A stretch of DNA of 64,000 nt from contig NZ_AP027043.1 of NCBI RefSeq assembly GCF_027924665.1, positions 5,222,831-5,286,830 on the forward strand. Reading direction: 5' to 3'. The notes beneath the pieces were generated by a model. That model was not told the origin of the DNA and ran no database searches. It saw only the letters and a list, made by a program, of their open reading frames with translations. This stretch comes from Flavobacterium sp. GSB-24 (lineage in GTDB: Bacteria; Bacteroidota; Bacteroidia; Flavobacteriales; Flavobacteriaceae). Below, in pieces: positions 24,988 to 33,666 of this stretch (its first letter is position 1; each line of letters begins with the position of its first letter). Both the position numbers and the translations under genes were made by a program.

Positions 24988-26905
24988 TATACTTACTCTC
25001 CTTATACAAATTCCCAGCCGTAATAACATGTGCCAAAGCATCTTTTGCCAATTCCTCGTTTAGTTTTACAGGGATTAAAGTGGTGTCATTTTTAATCTCA
25101 AACTGCAAAGGTTTTAGATTTGGCTGCATAATTACAACTTGATTTTCTACCCTAAATGCGTTGATGTCATTAAACTGCATAATAGATCTTCCTTGTACTT
25201 TAGGATCTAATTTGCTTAAATTTCTTCCTACCATTGGTGTTTCAAACGGAAGCCCTAAGTAACTTAACAATGTAGGCGGAATATCAATCTGGCTTGCTAA
25301 TCTATTATAAACTGCTCCTTTCGGAACTCCAGGTCCCATAATAAATGCAGGAATATGGAATTTATTTATTGGTACTAAATTTTTTCCGTAAGTTCTTGTA
25401 TTATGGTCAGCAATTACAATGAAAATGGTGTTTTTAAAATAATCTTCTTTTTTAGCCATTTCGAAGAATTTTCCAATTGAGAAATCAGCATATTTCATGG
25501 CGTTGTTTACCGTCGCCGCTTTTTTATCGTAAGGTTTAATTCTTCCTGCTGGATATTCAAATGGTTCATGATTTGAAGTTGAGAACATTAAAGAGAAAAA
25601 TGGTTTATTTCCTTTTGATTTGAAATACTGATTCGCTTTAGTTACCAAATCTTCATCAGAATAGCCCCAAGTTCCTTTAAAAGCATATTTGTTTCCATCA
25701 GATTCAAAATCTTCCTGATCTACAATATCTTGAAAACCATTTCCGTTGAAAAACGAAGCCATATTGTCAAAATTCGCCATTCCTCCATAAATGAAACTCG
25801 TATCGTAACCTTTTTGTTTTAAAGCCTCGGCAAGTGTAAAAAACCCTTGCTGTGAGTTTCCAAGTTTTACGACACTTTCAGAAGGCGAAGGTAAAAATCC
25901 AGTTACAACGGCTTCTATTCCGCGAACACTTCTGGTTCCTGTACAATATAAATTGGTGAATAATGTTCCCTCTTTAGATAATTTGTCAAATTCTGGTGTC
26001 AAAGGTTTTCCGCCTAAGATTCCAACATATTCTGCGCCTAAACTTTCCTGCAGGAAAATCACCAAATTATAAGGTTTTTTCAAAACAGAATCTGGCTGCT
26101 GTACATGCAAAAATGGAATTTCAGCATCGGTAAAATCATTTGGACCGGCAATCATGTATTTTTTTACACGTGCAATCGCTTCGGCTTCATCCATTTTACC
26201 ATACATTTTAGTGTTTCCTTCATTTTTAATAGAATAGGCCGCAAAAGCAACGGTATAAAATGAATTTAATCCTAAAGTATTGGTTAACTGATCTGTCGAG
26301 AAAACAGCATTACTAGCATTAATCGGACGCTTTGAAGTTAAACTTGAACGTGCTCCAAAAAACAATAAAAAAGCTAGTAATGGAAAAACCATTAATTTGA
26401 ATTTATACTCTGTACTTGTGGTGTGAAAATATTTTTTTCCTTTTTTGAAGGCAAAATAAATTACAACTCCTAAAATCAGGAAAGTAACAATTATAGAAGT
26501 CAAATAACTTTTTAAAAGCATTCCGACAACTTCTTTTGGGTAAATTAAATAATCTAAGAAAATCTTATTCGGACGTGTATCATACTGTTTTACAAAATCT
26601 GGAGAAGCTAACTCCACAAAAAGAATTAGAAACAGAAATAAGAAACTATAGATTACCAAGAACTTATTGGTAAATTTCAGCCATTTATTTGGCAGAAATG
26701 TAATTAAAACAGCAGGCAGAAAAGACAAATAACAAAGTAAAATCAAATCCATTCGCAAACCGATTGGAAAAATGTACCAGAAATTTGGTGTTTGCTCTAC
26801 TCTTTCTTTAAAAAGAAAAAATAAAAAGATTCGGCTTAAAGTAGTAATCAATAATCCGATTGCTATAAAGTTAAATATAGGCTTTAAAAAACTTAATTTT
26901 TTCAT
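24974..26905 (-). CDS. LTA synthase-family membrane phosphotransferase/sulfatase-like protein
   Basis: A 643-residue protein. The first ~190 residues contain five membrane helices; a periplasmic alkaline-phosphatase-superfamily domain follows. It starts at NLVIFLQESLGAEYVG (metal-binding Glu), with the catalytic-threonine region CTGTRSVRGIEA, the FSTSNHEPFEYP motif and a terminal VIADHNTRTYG with Asp-His metal ligands. The architecture is that of LtaS, EptA-like and OpgB-like enzymes. A Gram-negative flavobacterium has no lipoteichoic acid, so addition of phosphoglycerol or phosphoethanolamine to a lipid or glycan is more likely. It precedes no obvious partner; a small acidic protein gene lies upstream by 53 bases. 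Confidence 0.88.
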   Translation of the reverse strand: MKKLSFLKPIFNFIAIGLLITTLSRIFLFFLFKERVEQTPNFWYIFPIGLRMDLILLCYLSFLPAVLITFLPNKWLKFTNKFLVIYSFLFLFLILFVELASPDFVKQYDTRPNKIFLDYLIYPKEVVGMLLKSYLTSIIVTFLILGVVIYFAFKKGKKYFHTTSTEYKFKLMVFPLLAFLLFFGARSSLTSKRPINASNAVFSTDQLTNTLGLNSFYTVAFAAYSIKNEGNTKMYGKMDEAEAIARVKKYMIAGPNDFTDAEIPFLHVQQPDSVLKKPYNLVIFLQESLGAEYVGILGGKPLTPEFDKLSKEGTLFTNLYCTGTRSVRGIEAVVTGFLPSPSESVVKLGNSQQGFFTLAEALKQKGYDTSFIYGGMANFDNMASFFNGNGFQDIVDQEDFESDGNKYAFKGTWGYSDEDLVTKANQYFKSKGNKPFFSLMFSTSNHEPFEYPAGRIKPYDKKAATVNNAMKYADFSIGKFFEMAKKEDYFKNTIFIVIADHNTRTYGKNLVPINKFHIPAFIMGPGVPKGAVYNRLASQIDIPPTLLSYLGLPFETPMVGRNLSKLDPKVQGRSIMQFNDINAFRVENQVVIMQPNLKPLQFEIKNDTTLIPVKLNEELAKDALAHVITAGNLYKESKYKLRR

Positions 26906-26958
26906 TAGATAATTTAGATATTTAGCTAAAGTGTTTCGTAAGAAGCAAAGCTACTTCC

Positions 26959-27186
26959 CTACTCTTCGTAACGGTTTACTTCACGATCGTAAAAATCATT
27001 TGCTTTTTCGATCAAGCTTTCCATTTCTGCATTCAACTCAGCTTCATCTAGATCTTCTGGTTCCTCTAAAAATTCTACCTCATCATCTTTTAAATTGATA
27101 ATAAATCTTGGGTAATCAAGGTGAATGATAAAAATATCGTCTGGGAAATCAGTATTATCTCCAAGTAAAAATTTAGGTAATTCCAT
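26959..27186 (-). CDS. Small acidic conserved-type protein, unknown function
   Basis: A 75-residue protein with 27 acidic residues, no signal peptide and no membrane helix. A short start with hydrophobic strands (DIFIIHLDYPRFIINL) is followed by a run of Asp and Glu (DDEVEFLEEPEDLDEAEL) and a C-terminal helix. It lies 60 bases downstream of the MATE pump and 53 bases upstream of the membrane phosphotransferase, all on the minus strand, so it may be part of their transcript. I do not recognise the family. Confidence 0.7.
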   Translation of the reverse strand: MELPKFLLGDNTDFPDDIFIIHLDYPRFIINLKDDEVEFLEEPEDLDEAELNAEMESLIEKANDFYDREVNRYEE

Positions 27187-27246
27187 TTTTATTTTGTTTT
27201 ATTAATTGTTATTTATTTTGCTGTCACTGTTTTTTGGCATTCAAAT

Positions 27247-28632
27247 TTAATTATTTGAAACTGAATTATTATTTAATTTTCTAGTTAAGTAATGAAAGCG
27301 AATATACAGAAAAAGCGCTGCGGCTGTCAAACCTGCCAAAAGTCCTATCCAAACTCCCTGAGCTTTTAATTCGGTATGCTCTCCTAAATAATAAGAAATT
27401 GGAAAACCAATAACCCAATACGCAACAAACGTAATATACATTGGGATTTTTACATCCTGCAATCCGCGTAAAGCGCCCAAAACCACAACCTGAATTCCGT
27501 CAGAAATTTGAAAAACAGCTGCAATTAAAAGCAATTTTGAAGCTATACTGATTACTTCTTCATTGTCCAAAATCTGTCCTGTGTTTTCCATATTCAAAAA
27601 GATATAGGGCAAGTAATTATGAAAAATGATAAAGAATATAGCAAAAACAGTTTCTAAGATAATGGCAAGCAGGAAAATAGATCTCGCTACAACGATAAGT
27701 TTTTTATAATCCATTAAACCTCTTTGGTTGCTCACTCGAATCATCGAAGTAACACTTAATCCCATTGCAAACATAAAAGTCATTGATGCAAGACTCAAAG
27801 CAATTTGATTGGCCGCCTGACTCGTTTTACCAATATTACCACAAAGCCAGATAGAAGCCGTAAACAAAACCACTTCAAAAAGCATCTGCATAGCCGAAGG
27901 AAATCCGATACTGATAATCTTTTTAATGGTTGCTTTTTTAATTTCGTCGAAACTAAAGTTTTTGAAAAATCGTTTTAAATCATTTCTTCGTGAAAGCATG
28001 ATATGCATGAACATAACTAGAAAGATTCTCGAAATTACGGTACCAAGCGCCGCTCCGATAATTCCCATTTTTGGAAAAATCCAAATTCCGTAAATCAAAA
28101 CATAATTAATTCCCACGTGAAGAACGTTTGCCATTACCATTGCATACATTGAATATTTAGTCATCGACATTCCGTCTGCAAACTGTTTATATCCTTGATA
28201 CATTATTAATGGAATCAACGAAAAAGCAACCCAGCCTAGATATGGTTTTGCTAATACAATTACATCTGCAGGCTGTTCCAATAATTCCATAATTGGTTTT
28301 GCAAACATAATGACACCAAAAAGAACTAATCCTAAAATAGTACAAAGAAATAAACCGTGATGAAATGCAGAACGAATTTTGTTGTCATTTTTCTCTGCAT
28401 CTCCTTCAGCAACAATTGGTGTAATTGCTGTCGAAAATCCAATTCCAAGAGACATCGCGATGAAAATCATACTGTTACCTAGAGAAACCGCGGCAAGTTC
28501 TGTACTTCCTAATTTACCTACCATAATATTATCTACTATACCAATTAAAGTATGGCCAACCATTCCCAGAATAATAGGGTATGCCAGTCTCAAATTATAC
28601 GAAAACTCTCTGGTGTACTGCTTTAAATTCAC
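27247..28632 (-). CDS. MATE family multidrug efflux transporter (GTG start)
   Basis: A 461-residue antiporter with 12 hydrophobic helices in two repeats. Typical MATE signatures: PIILGMVGHTLIGIVDNIMVGKLG in helices 1-2, SLGNSMIFIAMSLGIGFSTAITPIVAE, and in the second half AANQIALSLASMTFMFAMGLSVTSMIRVSN. Such NorM-type pumps exchange Na+ or H+ for cationic drugs. Only GTG is available as start: the in-frame stop is three codons upstream, and the exact promoter box TATCTTTG at 28653-28660 fits a short leader. The two downstream genes on the strand are a small acidic protein and a membrane phosphotransferase. Confidence 0.93.
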   Translation of the reverse strand: MNLKQYTREFSYNLRLAYPIILGMVGHTLIGIVDNIMVGKLGSTELAAVSLGNSMIFIAMSLGIGFSTAITPIVAEGDAEKNDNKIRSAFHHGLFLCTILGLVLFGVIMFAKPIMELLEQPADVIVLAKPYLGWVAFSLIPLIMYQGYKQFADGMSMTKYSMYAMVMANVLHVGINYVLIYGIWIFPKMGIIGAALGTVISRIFLVMFMHIMLSRRNDLKRFFKNFSFDEIKKATIKKIISIGFPSAMQMLFEVVLFTASIWLCGNIGKTSQAANQIALSLASMTFMFAMGLSVTSMIRVSNQRGLMDYKKLIVVARSIFLLAIILETVFAIFFIIFHNYLPYIFLNMENTGQILDNEEVISIASKLLLIAAVFQISDGIQVVVLGALRGLQDVKIPMYITFVAYWVIGFPISYYLGEHTELKAQGVWIGLLAGLTAAALFLYIRFHYLTRKLNNNSVSNN

Positions 28633-28652
28633 TTGTAATCAATTTTAGTCGG

Positions 28653-28660
28653 CAAAGATA
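28653..28660 (-). promoter_or_regulatory. -7 box of the MATE transporter gene
   Basis: TATCTTTG on the minus strand, 20 bases before the GTG start; exact match to TAnnTTTG. Confidence 0.55.
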
Positions 28661-28786
28661 ATCAGAAGCTTCGAATTCTATCCTATTAATAAAAATATAA
28701 GCCTTTATTAAGGGTAAAATAAGTATACCATAATATTATATAACGATTTTTAAAAATTATATAACAAGCTCAAAAGTGCTCTATTT

Positions 28787-28794
28787 TACTTTTA
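28787..28794 (+). promoter_or_regulatory. -7-like box of the outer-membrane protein gene
   Basis: TACTTTTA, a 7/8 match to TAnnTTTG, 28 bases before the ATG at 28823. Confidence 0.35.
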
Positions 28795-28822
28795 CATCAT
28801 TAATAATTCAAAATTATAAGCC

Positions 28823-29344
28823 ATGAAAAAATTACAGATTATTTGCCTAGCTGCTTTTGCTTTTTTATTCTCTAACACAACTTTCGCTCAAGAAACAGAA
28901 GCAACAAATTACGATCAAGGATTTAGATTAGGATTTGGAGTAAATGGAGGACTTCCAACAGATAACGATTACGACTGGGCTCTTGGTGGAGACGTTCGTT
29001 TACAATATGACCTTTCTAAAAAAACATCATTAACCTTAACAACAGGATTTACTAATTTATTTAACGGCAAAAAAGATGCCGCTGGAAATGACATAAAAGA
29101 TCTAGGATTTATTCCGGCTAAAGCAGGTTTTAAAGCCTTTGTTTTAAAAGATCAATTTTATGTACTAGGAGAACTTGGTGCTGGTTTTGCAGTAACAAAT
29201 GGTTACAACAACACTACTTTTTTATGGTCGCCAGGAATTGGTTACGCTAATAAATATATTGACTTAAGTGTTCGTTACGAAGATTATCATGATTTTAGAA
29301 CCAACCAAGTAGCATTACGTGTTGCATACGGTTTTAAACTTTAA
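28823..29344 (+). CDS. Small outer-membrane beta-barrel-like protein
   Basis: A 173-residue exported protein. Residues 1-22 are a signal peptide ending in TTFA-Q. The mature part alternates polar and hydrophobic residues as in eight-stranded barrels (FRLGFGVNGGLP, WALGGDVRLQYDL, SLTLTTGFTNL, DQFYVLGELGAGFAV, IDLSVRYEDYHDF, QVALRVAYGFKL). The last residues end in an aromatic-containing strand, as outer-membrane proteins usually do. It looks like the general outer membrane protein beta-barrel domain, with no specific function implied. The gene is monocistronic: a 7/8 promoter box lies before it and a strong terminator after. Confidence 0.8.
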   Translation: MKKLQIICLAAFAFLFSNTTFAQETEATNYDQGFRLGFGVNGGLPTDNDYDWALGGDVRLQYDLSKKTSLTLTTGFTNLFNGKKDAAGNDIKDLGFIPAKAGFKAFVLKDQFYVLGELGAGFAVTNGYNNTTFLWSPGIGYANKYIDLSVRYEDYHDFRTNQVALRVAYGFKL

Positions 29345-29377
29345 GAAATAGGTTTAATTTATTATTTTGTTTTTGGT

Positions 29378-29414
29378 AAAAACCCGACAGATCGCATAGT
29401 CTGTCGGGTTTTTT
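29378..29414 (+). terminator. Intrinsic terminator after the barrel protein gene
   Basis: AAAAACCCGACAG, 10-base loop, CTGTCGGGTTTTTT: a perfect 13-base stem with T-run. Confidence 0.92.
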
Positions 29415-29510
29415 ATTTTCTACCATTGGTCAAAACAAAAGTGCCATTAGTCAAATGATTTTTTAAGATTGATTTAGATCGCGGTAATTCGCAGAAAAAT
29501 TAATCAAATC

Positions 29511-30446
29511 ATGAACAAAACAGTTTTTTATCTCTCGCAGCTTTTCCTTTTTTTACTAGTTAGTCTTGCTGCACGATCTCAATCAGGAATTTCAGGTGAA
29601 TTTAAAGTCGATTACGTTCCTTTTTCTAAATATGTACGGCCAATAGACAGTACAAAAACAAATGCGGAAAGTAATTTTAAGCGGGCGCAAATTGCCTTTG
29701 AAGTACCGCTTTCTTTAAAAATGGACCAATACAATCACCCGAGACTTTGGTCTATTTTTGTAAATGGAAGTTACGCCAAAATGCAAAACAGAAACTACAA
29801 CATTCAAGATCTTCCAGTAGAATATCGGGGAGGATTTCCGAATGAATTACTAAACACTCAGCTTGGTATAAAGCACATACGATCTATATCTCCTTCGTGG
29901 TCTTTATTAATCATGGCTTCTGCGGGTATCTATACAGATATGGTCGAAATCACCAAAGATGATGTCCTGATACAAGGTGGAGTGCTTTTTATTAAACAAT
30001 TTAACCCGAATCTGGCTTTGGGTGTTGGACCAGTTTTAACCAATAGTTTTGGTGTGCCAATGGTTCTTCCTGGAATATATTTTAACTGGGAATCCAGAGG
30101 TGCTTTACATTTTAAAATTACCTTTCCAGAGGGTGCAGAAGTAGGTTACAGAATGTCTGATAATTTCGATTTAAAAGCTGTTGTAGAATTAAGCGGAATG
30201 ACAGCAGAAACCAAAATTGGAAATAAATCCTCATTGTTAGGATATCAGCAAATTATAGCAGGTTTACGTCCACAGCTTACGTTTGGCGAACACTGGACTT
30301 TAGAACCTACTGCAGGAACCACGCTTGTCCGTAATTTTTCTACCACTAACCGAAAAATTAAGGATATTTTTAAAGAGAAAGATATAGCCGATCCAAAATT
30401 CACCACTACTTTTTATGGAGCAATAGCTCTAAAATGGAAATTCTAG
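29511..30446 (+). CDS. DUF6268-like outer-membrane beta-barrel protein
   Basis: A 311-residue exported protein. The signal peptide (1-23) ends ARSQ. The body resembles DUF6268 outer-membrane proteins: SGEFKVDYVPFSKY start, RAQIAFEVPLSL, PSWSLLIMASAGIYTDM, NLALGVGPVLTNSFGVP, LPGIYFNWES, and a terminal strand ending ALKWKF. Function unknown. It converges on the LytTR response regulator with a gap of only two bases, and in my recollection barrel proteins of this type often accompany LytS/LytTR pairs in Bacteroidota, so it may be the system's target. Confidence 0.8.
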   Translation: MNKTVFYLSQLFLFLLVSLAARSQSGISGEFKVDYVPFSKYVRPIDSTKTNAESNFKRAQIAFEVPLSLKMDQYNHPRLWSIFVNGSYAKMQNRNYNIQDLPVEYRGGFPNELLNTQLGIKHIRSISPSWSLLIMASAGIYTDMVEITKDDVLIQGGVLFIKQFNPNLALGVGPVLTNSFGVPMVLPGIYFNWESRGALHFKITFPEGAEVGYRMSDNFDLKAVVELSGMTAETKIGNKSSLLGYQQIIAGLRPQLTFGEHWTLEPTAGTTLVRNFSTTNRKIKDIFKEKDIADPKFTTTFYGAIALKWKF

Positions 30447-30448
30447 AG

Positions 30449-31162
30449 CTATCTGCTTAATAAATTTTTATAGACTACCTCTTTCAATAATGCCTCTCGG
30501 CGTGTTCTTGAAATAGGTAGTTCTTGTCCTTTTATAAATAATCGCCCGCCGGAAACAGAATCTATATGGGTAATATTGACAAGAAAGGATTTATGGATTC
30601 TAAAGAAAATTTCTGCTGGAAGTGTTTCTTCCAGTGAAATCATAGTCTGATGAATGACAAGAACCTTATCTTTAAAATGAAGTTTGGCATAATTTTGCAT
30701 TCCTTCTATGTATAAAATATCGACCCATGAGATTTTTTGAAAACCTTCTTCTTGGCGCACATATAAAAACGGATCCAATTGATTTTGTTTTGGAGAATTA
30801 ATCATCTGATGCCACTGTCTAGCTTTTAAAGAAGCCTGATAAAAGCGTTGAAAAGTTATAGGTTTTAACAAATAATCTACAATCTGAAGACGATAACCCT
30901 CTAATGCATGTTCTGAATAGGCTGTTGTAAAGATCACTAAAGGTGGTTTTTCTAATGATTCTAAAAATTCCAATCCAGAAAGATAAGGCATATTGATATC
31001 CAGAAACATCAAATCGATTTGCCTTTCCTGAAGATACGAAGTCGCTTCTAATGCCGAAGCACAGGTACCTGAAATTTCCAGAAAATCAATTTTAGAAATA
31101 AAGTCTACAATTCCTTTTCTGGCAATAGGTTCATCGTCTATAACGAGGCATTTCATGTTCAT
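30449..31162 (-). CDS. LytTR-family response regulator
   Basis: A 237-residue two-component regulator. The receiver domain (1-120) has Asp10/Asp10-Glu11 acidic pocket residues, the phosphoacceptor Asp55 in LMFLDINMP, and the Lys in LLKPITF. Residues about 135-235 form a LytTR DNA-binding domain (FLYVRQEEGFQKISWVDILYIEGMQNYAKLHF, RIHKSFLVNITHI). It is downstream of a LytS-type kinase on the same strand with a 135-base gap, and clearly forms its pair. The gap contains TTTCAGG words of the intergenic repeat type. Confidence 0.95.
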   Translation of the reverse strand: MNMKCLVIDDEPIARKGIVDFISKIDFLEISGTCASALEATSYLQERQIDLMFLDINMPYLSGLEFLESLEKPPLVIFTTAYSEHALEGYRLQIVDYLLKPITFQRFYQASLKARQWHQMINSPKQNQLDPFLYVRQEEGFQKISWVDILYIEGMQNYAKLHFKDKVLVIHQTMISLEETLPAEIFFRIHKSFLVNITHIDSVSGGRLFIKGQELPISRTRREALLKEVVYKNLLSR

Positions 31163-31297
31163 AGTTTTTTGTTTCAGGTTTTCTTTGTTTCAGGTTGTGT
31201 TTTTTTAAAGTTCACGCAGATTTGGCAGATATAGCAAATTGCCTTGTTTGTTTAATTTAAAAATCCTTTTAATCTTATAATCTGTGGCAAGAAAATA

Positions 31298-32347
31298 TCA
31301 TTTTAAATCTAAAGCTACTGTAACGGTAAAGTCAGAATCTGTTTTATTGATATTAAATTGATGTTTTTCTGGATATTGAATCGCCAGCCTTTTCTGTACA
31401 TTTTCAAGTCCCAATCCCTGACTTTTAGAAGGAATTTTATAGTGTTCTGTGTGTGAATTTTCTATTTTAAAAATTAACTGATGGTTTATCTGTTCGCAAG
31501 ACAAGTGCACGTATCCTTTTTCATTTGGAAGTCGGGAAACATGTTTAAAAGCATTTTCGATCAACGGAACCAAAAGCAGCGGGACAATTTGCAGCTGTCC
31601 GTCCTCTATATTCCATTTGCTTTTTACTTCCAATTCATTTCCCCAGCGGGTTTCTTCAACAGCTATTAAATCTTTCAAATATTTAATTTCAAGATGCAAT
31701 GGCACATATTCTTTATTGCATTCATACAATTGATAACGCAAAATATCCGAAAACTGAACCAATAAAACCGATGCCAATTGTACATTGCTCTGCATCAGAA
31801 TATGAATATGATTCAAAACATTGAACATTAAATGCGGATTTATCTGATCTTGTAGAATCTTGATTTGTGCTTCTAAATGAACTTGCTGTAACTGCGCATG
31901 ATTTCTTTCGATAACATTATGCTCCTGATAAAACCGAAGCCCGCAAGCAGTACCGTTAATTAAAATAGCTGCCGGAATGCTGCCACAAAATCTTGCCCAC
32001 AAAAAATGAAGAAAATCCAAATTTACTTCTTCAGGAAATGCTGTGCTTCTTGAAATCGGATCTGAAAAAACAGTATAAATCAAGGCAAGACAAAATGACA
32101 AAAGCAGTACAACGACAACGCTTTGTACTGCAAACCAGTTCATTTTATTTTTTTTGAGTGCTTTGGGCAATATAACATCACTCAAAATATGAGCTAAAAC
32201 CGCAGAACAAACCAAAACTAAAACAGCCTGAATAGTCGCAGACAAAAAATCGTAATCTTCGATCATTTGCGCCCAGATCGTAATTCCTAATAAGCACCAA
32301 AAAAAGACTAAAAATATCCAATGCCTATTTTTATAATTTATAATCAT
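31298..32347 (-). CDS. LytS-type sensor histidine kinase (His_kinase/PF06580)
   Basis: A 349-residue membrane kinase. Four hydrophobic segments (about 10-27, 38-58, 72-95 and 120-135) are followed by the dimerisation/phosphoacceptor helix with DQINPHLMFNVLNH (His172) and a C-terminal ATPase-like region. There PLIENAFKHV is the N-box and GLGLENVQKRL the G-box. No periplasmic sensor domain is apparent, so the membrane segment itself probably senses the signal. It is transcribed with the LytTR regulator. A TAATTTTG box lies 29 bases upstream of the start. Confidence 0.94.
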   Translation of the reverse strand: MIINYKNRHWIFLVFFWCLLGITIWAQMIEDYDFLSATIQAVLVLVCSAVLAHILSDVILPKALKKNKMNWFAVQSVVVVLLLSFCLALIYTVFSDPISRSTAFPEEVNLDFLHFLWARFCGSIPAAILINGTACGLRFYQEHNVIERNHAQLQQVHLEAQIKILQDQINPHLMFNVLNHIHILMQSNVQLASVLLVQFSDILRYQLYECNKEYVPLHLEIKYLKDLIAVEETRWGNELEVKSKWNIEDGQLQIVPLLLVPLIENAFKHVSRLPNEKGYVHLSCEQINHQLIFKIENSHTEHYKIPSKSQGLGLENVQKRLAIQYPEKHQFNINKTDSDFTVTVALDLK

Positions 32348-32375
32348 CTAAATAATTTACAAGAAAATTTATATT

Positions 32376-32383
32376 CAAAATTA
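32376..32383 (-). promoter_or_regulatory. -7 box of the LytS-type kinase gene
   Basis: TAATTTTG on the minus strand, an exact TAnnTTTG match, 29 bases before the kinase ATG. A TTG-equivalent is 24 bases further up, slightly long. Confidence 0.5.
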
Positions 32384-32462
32384 ACCCTATATTTTGTAAA
32401 GGAACAGCAAAGAACCAAAAAGATTCTCTGCTGTATTTAGGGTTCCGTTATAAAATGTGACG

Positions 32463-32537
32463 TTATAAGAAAAAATGTCCCAGCCCACTACCCAATAAAA
32501 AAATAGCGGTCAATAATAACATTTTGTAGATGTTCAT
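32463..32537 (-). CDS. Possible 24-residue hydrophobic microprotein
   Basis: A short frame starting ATG AAC ATC and ending TAA encodes MNIYKMLLLTAIFLLGSG followed by LGHFFL: two charged/polar residues, then one complete membrane-helix-sized hydrophobic run with small GxGxG spacing. It lies upstream of the LytS-type kinase on the same strand. A GTACTTTG sequence, close to but not matching TAnnTTTG, lies about 35 bases upstream. Chance AT-rich frames of this size occur, but the composition is that of a true single-pass peptide. No homologue is known to me. Confidence 0.35.
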   Translation of the reverse strand: MNIYKMLLLTAIFLLGSGLGHFFL

Positions 32538-32660
32538 GATAATAGATTTATTAATTTGATGCAAAGTACCACAAACCTCAAGCACTATTAAAATTAGTTT
32601 GATGAACTACATTATTGTTTTGACCAACGGATTTTTAAACAATATCCTAAATCTTAAAAC

Positions 32661-32686
32661 AAAAAAAAGTCTTGTTTTAAGACTCT
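32661..32686 (-). terminator. Intrinsic terminator overlapping the PPK2 stop codon
   Basis: On the minus strand GAGTCTT, loop AAAAC, AAGACTTTTTTTT. The stem starts within the last two codons of the PPK2 gene. Confidence 0.8.
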
Positions 32687-33558
32687 TTTTCCAGCTGTTT
32701 TTTATAAAGCTCAAAGTTGGCTTTAATTTTTTCATCAAGTTCCGGTTCTTTAATATCGGTATATTGTTTCATTTCTTCCCAAATTATTTTAGCTACAATA
32801 TAACGCGCCATATCTTTATCATCTGCAGGAATTACATACCAAGGCGCATGTCCTTTCGATGTTTGATTAATGGCTTCTTCATAATATTGCTGATACTCAT
32901 CCCAATGTTCGCGTTCTTTAAGGTCGCCTGGCGAAAATTTCCAATTATGCTTTCCTTCTTCCAAACGGCGCAGTAAACGATTCTTTTGTTCTTCTTTACT
33001 CAAGTGCAGAAAGAACTTCATAACGATAGTTCCGTTTTCTGCAATATGTTTTTCGAAATTATTGATTTGTTCAATTCTGTTTTTCCAAAATTTCGGTTTA
33101 ATATCATCAACCGAATTAATTCCTGGTAAATTCTCTGCCAAAATAAATTCTGGATGCACTCTCGTTACCAAAACATTTTCGTAATGCGTTCTGTTAAAAA
33201 TGGCAAATTTCCCTTTTTCGGGCAAAGCAATGTAATGTCGCCATAAATAATCGTGTTCCAATTCGGTTGAATTTGGTGTTTTAAAACTATGCACCACTAC
33301 CCCGCGCGGATTAAATTCTTTAAAAACTTCCCGAATCAAACTGTCTTTTCCAGAAGTATCCATTCCTTGCAGACAGATTAAAACCGCGTACTTATTGTGC
33401 GCATACATAACATCCTGCAAATCACTTAATTTTGCCTGAACTTTATCTAGTTTCTCTTCTTTTTCGTCATCATCCGCATCAACATTTAGTAATGTCGGAA
33501 GCTTCTTTAATTTTATTTCATCTGTAACTTTAAAATCTTTTGGGTCTATTGACTTCAT
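32677..33558 (-). CDS. Polyphosphate kinase 2 family (class III-like)
   Basis: A 293-residue PPK2 enzyme, which moves phosphate between polyphosphate and nucleotides. Walker A is GMDTSGKD (65-72). The PRGVVVHSFKTPNSTELEHDYLWRHY segment and FNRTHYENVLVTRVHPEF, with the Arg lid region KNRLLRRLEEGKHNWKFSPGD, match the class III subgroup whose characterised members phosphorylate AMP and ADP. Class I and II enzymes have a different FDRSWY version of the second motif. It probably regenerates nucleotides from polyphosphate; direction in vivo is unknown. A hairpin terminator overlaps the stop codon. Confidence 0.93.
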   Translation of the reverse strand: MKSIDPKDFKVTDEIKLKKLPTLLNVDADDDEKEEKLDKVQAKLSDLQDVMYAHNKYAVLICLQGMDTSGKDSLIREVFKEFNPRGVVVHSFKTPNSTELEHDYLWRHYIALPEKGKFAIFNRTHYENVLVTRVHPEFILAENLPGINSVDDIKPKFWKNRIEQINNFEKHIAENGTIVMKFFLHLSKEEQKNRLLRRLEEGKHNWKFSPGDLKEREHWDEYQQYYEEAINQTSKGHAPWYVIPADDKDMARYIVAKIIWEEMKQYTDIKEPELDEKIKANFELYKKQLEKES

Positions 33559-33666
33559 ATTTTTTCCCGTTTTTATTTATAATAAATATACTACTTTTAC
33601 GAATTCCGATAACTATCCAATTTGCTATTCATTGGATTATTTTGATTAAAGTTATAAAAATTTAAA

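Larger units (their letters stand above)
32348..32676. other. Gap between PPK2 and the kinase gene: promoter, possible microprotein, terminator
   Basis: This 329-base gap holds the kinase promoter box (32376-32383), a 24-codon hydrophobic frame on the minus strand (32463-32537) and the PPK2 terminator (32661-32686). The rest is AT-rich without further structure that I can support. Confidence 0.6.

Noticed and set aside
28379..28648. 89-codon plus-strand frame across the start of the MATE gene
   Set aside because: Lies opposite a well-supported coding region and has no homologous features.
32599..32976. 125-codon plus-strand frame opposite the end of PPK2
   Set aside because: Antisense to a confident gene and Phe/Ile rich from reverse-complement codons.
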